Both the position numbers and the translations under genes were made by a program. Source: Agrococcus sp. ARC_14 (GTDB lineage: Bacteria > Actinomycetota > Actinomycetes > Actinomycetales > Microbacteriaceae). Taken from it: a DNA stretch of 64,000 bases. Below, piece after piece: positions 60,146 through 64,000 of this stretch (its first letter is position 1; the number at the start of each line of letters is the position of its first letter). The notes beneath the pieces were generated by a model, which was not told where the DNA came from, ran no database searches, and saw only the letters and a program-made list of their open reading frames with translations. Where the stretch lies: positions 1,054,001-1,118,000 of the forward strand of contig NZ_JAKUDO010000001.1 of the NCBI RefSeq assembly GCF_022436485.1, read 5' to 3'.

Positions 60146-60757
60146 ATGGCTGCACGCCGCACATGGATGGATCCGAGGCTCGTGATCGGGGTCGTCCTCG
60201 TCATCGCCTCGCTCGCCGGCGTGTGGTTCGTGGTGCAGCAGTCCGCGCGCACCGAGACCGCCTGGGCCGCCACCCGCACGCTGCTGCCCGGCGACATCGT
60301 CGCGGTCGGCGACGTGCAGCAGGTCGATGTACGCCTGCCGCAGTCGCAGGATCGATACCTGGATGCGTCGGCCGACCCCGTGGGCATGGTCGTCGCTTCG
60401 ACGGTCGGCGAGGGCGAGGTGCTGCCGCTCCGCGCGCTGGGGGCGGCAGCGAGCGAGGATCGCGCCGCTGTCGTCATCGACCTCCAAGGCGCGCTGCCGA
60501 GCTCGGTGCGCGCGGGCTCGCTCGTCGACGTCTGGACGGCGGCACCGACCGAGGAGGGCTTCGAGGCGCCTGCGGTGCTCGTCGACGAGGCGATCGTGGT
60601 GGGCGTCGTCGAGGACGAGGGCATCCTCGCCTCCTCCGCCCAGCAGCTCGAGCTGCTGGTGCCGAGCGCCGAGACGTCGCTGCTGCTGGCGGCGATGTCG
60701 AACGAGCACGTGCTGAGCGTCGTGCCGCTCGCGCAGCCTGCAGAGGCCGCACCGTGA
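60146..60757 (+). CDS. SAF-domain protein (CpaB/RcpC-like)
   Basis: A 203-aa bitopic protein with a membrane helix (about 12-31) and a SAF domain beginning ATRTLLPGDIVAVGDVQQVD and VGMVVASTVGEGEVLPLRAL. RcpC/CpaB proteins shape the outer channel of Flp/Tad pili or act on the envelope. GAGGAGGAG precedes the ATG. Its stop overlaps the GTG of the ATPase gene. The rest of a tad operon is not in the window. Confidence 0.78.
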   Translation: MAARRTWMDPRLVIGVVLVIASLAGVWFVVQQSARTETAWAATRTLLPGDIVAVGDVQQVDVRLPQSQDRYLDASADPVGMVVASTVGEGEVLPLRALGAAASEDRAAVVIDLQGALPSSVRAGSLVDVWTAAPTEEGFEAPAVLVDEAIVVGVVEDEGILASSAQQLELLVPSAETSLLLAAMSNEHVLSVVPLAQPAEAAP

Positions 60758-62007
60758 TCGGCATCGCGGTCTCCGCGCCGCTCGAGCGAGAGGATGCGAT
60801 CGTCCGCGAGGCGGCCCGCCACGGCCACCGCGTCGCGATCCGCGCTGCGACCGCCGCCGACCTCATCGAGCGGCTCGCCGCCCGGCCGGTCGATGCCGAT
60901 CCGCCCATCGACCTCGTGCTCGTCGTCGCCGACGAGCGGCACGTCAGTCGCGACCTCGTGCACACCTGCGACGAGCGCGGGATGCGACTGCTGGCGCTCG
61001 CCGACGACGCGGCCGAGCGCGCCAGGGCCCAGGCGCTCGGCGTCGATGCGGTCGCCTGGAGCGACGGCTTCGCGGGCATCGAGGCGCAGGCACGACCGTC
61101 GGCGGATGCGGCGGGCGAGCCCGCGCACGCGCGCGGGCGCGTCGTCACGGTCTGGGGTCCGGCCGGCGCTCCCGGTCGCTCGACCGCGGCCATCGCACTC
61201 GCCGCGGAGCTCGTGCTCCTCGGGCAGCGGGTCGCGCTCGTGGACGCCGACACGACCAGCGCCTCGATCGCGCCCGCGCTCGGCCTGCTCGACGAGTCGC
61301 CGGGGTTCGCGGCCGCGGCGCGGCTCGCCAGGGCCGGGAGCCTGACCGTCGACGAGCTCGATCGCATCAGCCAGCAAGTGCCGACCATGGGCGGCACGGT
61401 GCGGGTGCTGACGGGCATCGGCCGAGCAAGCCGCTGGCCAGAGCTGGGTGGCGACCGGGTCGCCGAGGTGCTCGACCGCTGCCGCGACTGGGCCGACACG
61501 ACCGTCGTCGATGTCGCAGCCAGCCTCGAACGCGACGAGGAGATCTCGAGCGACCTGTTCGCCCCGCGCAGGCACGCGGCGACGCTCGCGGCGCTCGAGG
61601 CGGCCGACGAGGTGGTCGTGATCGCGGGCGGCGACGCCGTCGGCATCGCCAGGCTCGTGCGCGCACTGCCAGAGCTGCGCGAGCTCGTGCCGCAGGCGAG
61701 CGTGCGCGTGGTCGTGAACAAGGTGCGCGCCGCCGCGATCGGCATCGCGCCGGAGCGGGCCGTCCAGGAGACCCTGCGCAGGCTCGCCGCCGTCACGCCA
61801 GAGGCCTGCTGGCCGTTCGACGCCCGGGCCGCCGACGCAGCGCTGCTCGAAGGGCGGCCGCTCGTCGATGTCGCGGGCCGCTCGCGGCTGCGACGGCGCG
61901 TGCAGGAGCTCGCGACCGGCCTCGTCCCGGCCGCGGCCCCGGCGAGCCGAGCATCGCTGCGCGCAGCCGAGCGGCCCAAGCGCCGATGGCTGCCCGCGCT
62001 ACGCTGA
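60754..62007 (+). CDS. CpaE/MinD-like P-loop ATPase
   Basis: A 417-aa protein: an N-terminal receiver-like part (about 1-115), then an ATPase domain with the loop VWGPAGAPGRSTAAIALAAE (near 132-151) and LVDADTTSASIAPALGLL. The signature lysine of the MinD/ParA loop (KGGxGKT/S) is absent and reads GAPGRST, common in actinobacterial septum-site proteins. VVVNKVRAAAIG is the nucleotide-base motif. It may act in pilus or division-site positioning. GTG overlaps the SAF stop. Confidence 0.75.
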   Translation: MIGIAVSAPLEREDAIVREAARHGHRVAIRAATAADLIERLAARPVDADPPIDLVLVVADERHVSRDLVHTCDERGMRLLALADDAAERARAQALGVDAVAWSDGFAGIEAQARPSADAAGEPAHARGRVVTVWGPAGAPGRSTAAIALAAELVLLGQRVALVDADTTSASIAPALGLLDESPGFAAAARLARAGSLTVDELDRISQQVPTMGGTVRVLTGIGRASRWPELGGDRVAEVLDRCRDWADTTVVDVAASLERDEEISSDLFAPRRHAATLAALEAADEVVVIAGGDAVGIARLVRALPELRELVPQASVRVVVNKVRAAAIGIAPERAVQETLRRLAAVTPEACWPFDARAADAALLEGRPLVDVAGRSRLRRRVQELATGLVPAAAPASRASLRAAERPKRRWLPALR

Positions 62008-62011
62008 TCTG

Positions 62012-63523
62012 GTGACGAGCCTGACGTCGATCGCCGAGCGCTACGGCGTGCTGAATGACCACGATGTGCACTGGCTCCATCGGCTGGTCGCCGACTTCCA
62101 GCTGCTCGCCGACCTCGCCATCGGCGACATCGTGCTGTGGCTCGCGACCGGCGACGACGATGGCTACATCGCCGTGCAGCACGCACGACCAGCAGGCGCT
62201 GCGACGCTCTTCTACCGCGACATCGTGGGCCAGCCGGTGCGGAACGCCTGGCGCGAGCAGGTCGGCCGCGCCTTCGAAGAGGGCGTCACGCTCGATGCCG
62301 ACTCGCCCGAGTGGGGCGTCGAGTCCGACGCCAAGGTGCGCGCCATCCCGGTGCGGCGCCGAGAGGTCGAGCCCTCGACCGCGCTCGTGCGGCAGCCCAT
62401 CGCCGTCATCACGCGGCACGCGAACCACGCAGACACGCGCAGCGCTGGTCGCCTGGAGCGCACCTTCAAGGAGTGCGCCGACGAGCTGTTCCGGATGATC
62501 GCCGACGGCGACTTCCCCGACCAGGCGGCTCCGTCCGTTCCCCGCCGGGGCGCGGCCCGCGCATCCGACGGCCTCATCAGGCTCGACCATGCGGGCACGG
62601 TCACCTTCGCGAGTCCCAACGCGCTCTCGGCCTTCACCCGCCTCGGCTTCCGCGGCGAGCTCGAGGGCGAGTCGCTCGCCGAGGTCACGACCGACCTCAT
62701 CGACGAGTCGCACGAGGTCGACGAAGCCCTGCCGCTGGTCGTCACAGGCAGGGCGCCGTGGCGCACCGACATCGAGACGCGACTGGTCACGCTCACGCTG
62801 CGAGCCGTGCCGCTGCGGCAGCGCTCGTCACGGCTCGGCGCCTTCGTGCTCGTGCGCGACGTCACCGACCTGCGCGCGCAGGAGCAGACGCTCATCACCA
62901 AGGACGCGACGATCCGCGAGATCCACCACCGCGTGAAGAACAACCTGCAGACCGTCGCTGCACTGCTGCGCATCCAGTCCCGACGCTCCAAGAGCGAGGA
63001 GTCGCGCACCGCCCTGCAGAACGCCGAGCGCCGCGTCTCGTCGATCGCCGTCGTCCACGACACCCTCTCGGAGGGGCTGAGCCAGTCGGTCGACTTCGAT
63101 CAGGTCTTCGACCGCTCGATGAAGCTCACGAGCGAGCTCGCCTCGATCCACGGCGCGAAGGTGCGCACCGAGCGCCAGGGCTCGTTCGGGGTGCTGCCGA
63201 GCGGCTACGCGACCCCGCTCGCGCTCGCGCTCACGGAGCTCGTGACGAACGCGGTCGAGCACGGACTCGCGGGCCGCCAGGACGGTCTCGTGCGCATCAC
63301 TGCCGCGCGCGACGACGCCTGGCTGACGGTGCGCGTGTGCGACAACGGCTCGGGGCTCCCGCCCGGCCGTGTCGGCTCGGGGCTCGGCACGCAGATCGTC
63401 AAGACCCTGGTGACGGGCGAGCTCTCAGGCTCGATCGACTGGGGAGCTCGTGCCGTCGAGGGCACCGAGGTCACCGTGAAGGTGCCGCTGTCGTACATCC
63501 GCGAGGACGACGAGATCGTCTGA
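62012..63523 (+). CDS. pdtaS: Sensor histidine kinase PdtaS
   Basis: A 503-aa soluble kinase: N-terminal GAF-like domain (VADFQLLADLAIGDIVLWLA), a PAS domain (about 185-285, GLIRLDHAGTVTFASPNALS), then HisKA_2 with REIHHRVKNNLQTVAALLRI (phosphorylated His near 305) and HATPase motifs LTELVTNAVEHG, CDNGSGLP and GSGLGTQIV. In mycobacteria PdtaS signals to the RNA-binding antiterminator PdtaR; that gene is not in this window. TACGCT lies 6 nt before the GTG. The pdtaS-whiB1 convergent pair is conserved. Confidence 0.92.
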   Translation: MTSLTSIAERYGVLNDHDVHWLHRLVADFQLLADLAIGDIVLWLATGDDDGYIAVQHARPAGAATLFYRDIVGQPVRNAWREQVGRAFEEGVTLDADSPEWGVESDAKVRAIPVRRREVEPSTALVRQPIAVITRHANHADTRSAGRLERTFKECADELFRMIADGDFPDQAAPSVPRRGAARASDGLIRLDHAGTVTFASPNALSAFTRLGFRGELEGESLAEVTTDLIDESHEVDEALPLVVTGRAPWRTDIETRLVTLTLRAVPLRQRSSRLGAFVLVRDVTDLRAQEQTLITKDATIREIHHRVKNNLQTVAALLRIQSRRSKSEESRTALQNAERRVSSIAVVHDTLSEGLSQSVDFDQVFDRSMKLTSELASIHGAKVRTERQGSFGVLPSGYATPLALALTELVTNAVEHGLAGRQDGLVRITAARDDAWLTVRVCDNGSGLPPGRVGSGLGTQIVKTLVTGELSGSIDWGARAVEGTEVTVKVPLSYIREDDEIV

Positions 63524-63554
63524 TCGCGGCGTGCGGGGTCACCCGTGCACACGA

Positions 63555-63584
63555 CAGCGGGGCCGCCAGAAGGCGACCCCGCTG
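63555..63584. terminator. Hairpin between pdtaS and whiB1
   Basis: CAGCGGGG (63555-63562) pairs with CCCCGCTG (63577-63584); the inner GCC-AGAA-GGC adds a second stem. It lies 31 nt after the pdtaS stop and 14 nt after the whiB stop on the other strand. Confidence 0.7.
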
Positions 63585-63598
63585 GGATGCGTGTGGTG

Positions 63599-63847
63599 TC
63601 AGCCGGCGCGGCGGGCGCGCGCTGCGCGGCGCTTGAGCGCTCGGCGCTCGTCCTCCGACAAGCCTCCCCAGACACCCGAGTCCTGGTTCGTCTCGAGTGC
63701 GTACTGGAGGCACATCTCGGTGACCGGGCAGGTCGCGCACACGGCCTTCGCCTTCTCGATCTGCTCGAGCGCCGGCCCGGTGTTGCCGACCGGGAAGAAC
63801 AGCTCGGGGTCTACCGTGAGGCAGGCAGCGTCATCACGCCAATCCAT
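63599..63847 (-). CDS. whiB1: WhiB1-like iron-sulfur transcriptional regulator
   Basis: An 82-aa Wbl protein. Cysteines 9, 37, 40 and 46 (AACL and AVCATCPVTEMCLQY) hold the 4Fe-4S cluster; GVWGG at 58-62 and the basic RRALKRRAARARR tail form the sigma-factor/DNA part. WDWRDD-type start MDWRDDAACL with ELFFPVGNTGPAL is characteristic of WhiB1, a NO-sensitive essential regulator. AAGGAG precedes the ATG. The upstream 150 bp (63848-64000) must hold its promoter; GATACC on the coding strand is a possible -10. Confidence 0.93.
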   Translation of the reverse strand: MDWRDDAACLTVDPELFFPVGNTGPALEQIEKAKAVCATCPVTEMCLQYALETNQDSGVWGGLSEDERRALKRRAARARRAG

Positions 63848-64000
63848 ACATGTGCTCCTTGTACATTGGAGGGGGGAAGTCGCGCTTCGCGGTATCCGCG
63901 GCGCAGAAGTCTCAGGGCGCAGCACCGGTGCCGCCCGACGTTCCATGCTTCCACAGCCCCCCCACGAGAGGCAAGGGTTTTCTTCTGTGAGCGATCACGC

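Overview
The window is about 64 kb of very GC-rich chromosome. It reads as an actinobacterium of the Micrococcales, most probably Microbacteriaceae; a genus such as Agrococcus would fit but cannot be fixed from sequence alone. The evidence is GTG/ATG starts with GTGA or ATGA overlaps, a WhiB1-type Fe-S regulator beside a PdtaS-type kinase, a mycothiol S-conjugate amidase, and actinobacterial families DUF5719, DUF3499, DUF4307, DUF501 and Rv3235-like. Many genes have a TAnnnT box 6-8 nt before the start codon, as in leaderless transcripts. No prophage, insertion sequence, CRISPR array or recognisable defence island is visible. The accessory content is catabolic and regulatory.

Layout. 1-8 kb: end of a membrane glycosyltransferase, DUF5719 protein, zincin-like protein, DUF3499 protein, phosphomannomutase, galU, sahH, a MarR regulator and tRNA-Gln. 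8-16.5 kb: GT2, glmU, prs, rlmC, a sodium:solute symporter with a 42-aa companion, an amino-acid permease and a lipoprotein. 16.5-20.5 kb: dctA divergent from a CitA/DcuS-like kinase and its response regulator. 20.6-31.3 kb: a sugar-acid locus (gnd, a beta-hydroxyacid dehydrogenase, IclR regulator, MHS-type transporter, FAH-family protein, D-2-hydroxyacid dehydrogenase, gluconate 5-dehydrogenase, idonate dehydrogenase, gluconokinase, gluconate permease). Its enzymes can take L-idonate through 5-ketogluconate, gluconate and 6-phosphogluconate to ribulose 5-phosphate. 31.5-40.4 kb: L25, pth, lipoprotein, mfd, mazG, then a copper-type trio (His-rich membrane protein, YcnI, PepSY protein). 40.6-44.3 kb: a quinone oxidoreductase and TetR regulator sharing two matching operators, a Pr6Pr membrane protein and hisS. 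44.3-44.8 kb: two adjacent 20-bp tandem repeat arrays of opposite orientation. 44.8-52.5 kb: eno, ftsB, DUF501, NDH-2, a TetR gene broken by an in-frame TAG, a PLP aldolase/deaminase, a sugar-lactone oxidase and a LemA-like protein. 52.6-64 kb: a YcaQ-type glycosylase, AI-2E-family protein, ilvA, greA, DUF4307, mca, small proteins, a SAF-domain/CpaE-like pair, pdtaS and whiB1.

The strongest unexplained signal is the pair of 20-bp arrays between hisS and eno. Next come the palindromes at promoters: the TetR operators, twin palindromes before the gluconate permease, and hairpins over the ftsB and ndh starts. A family of 53-bp palindromes also recurs at distant sites. All calls rest on reading the sequence; no database search was run.
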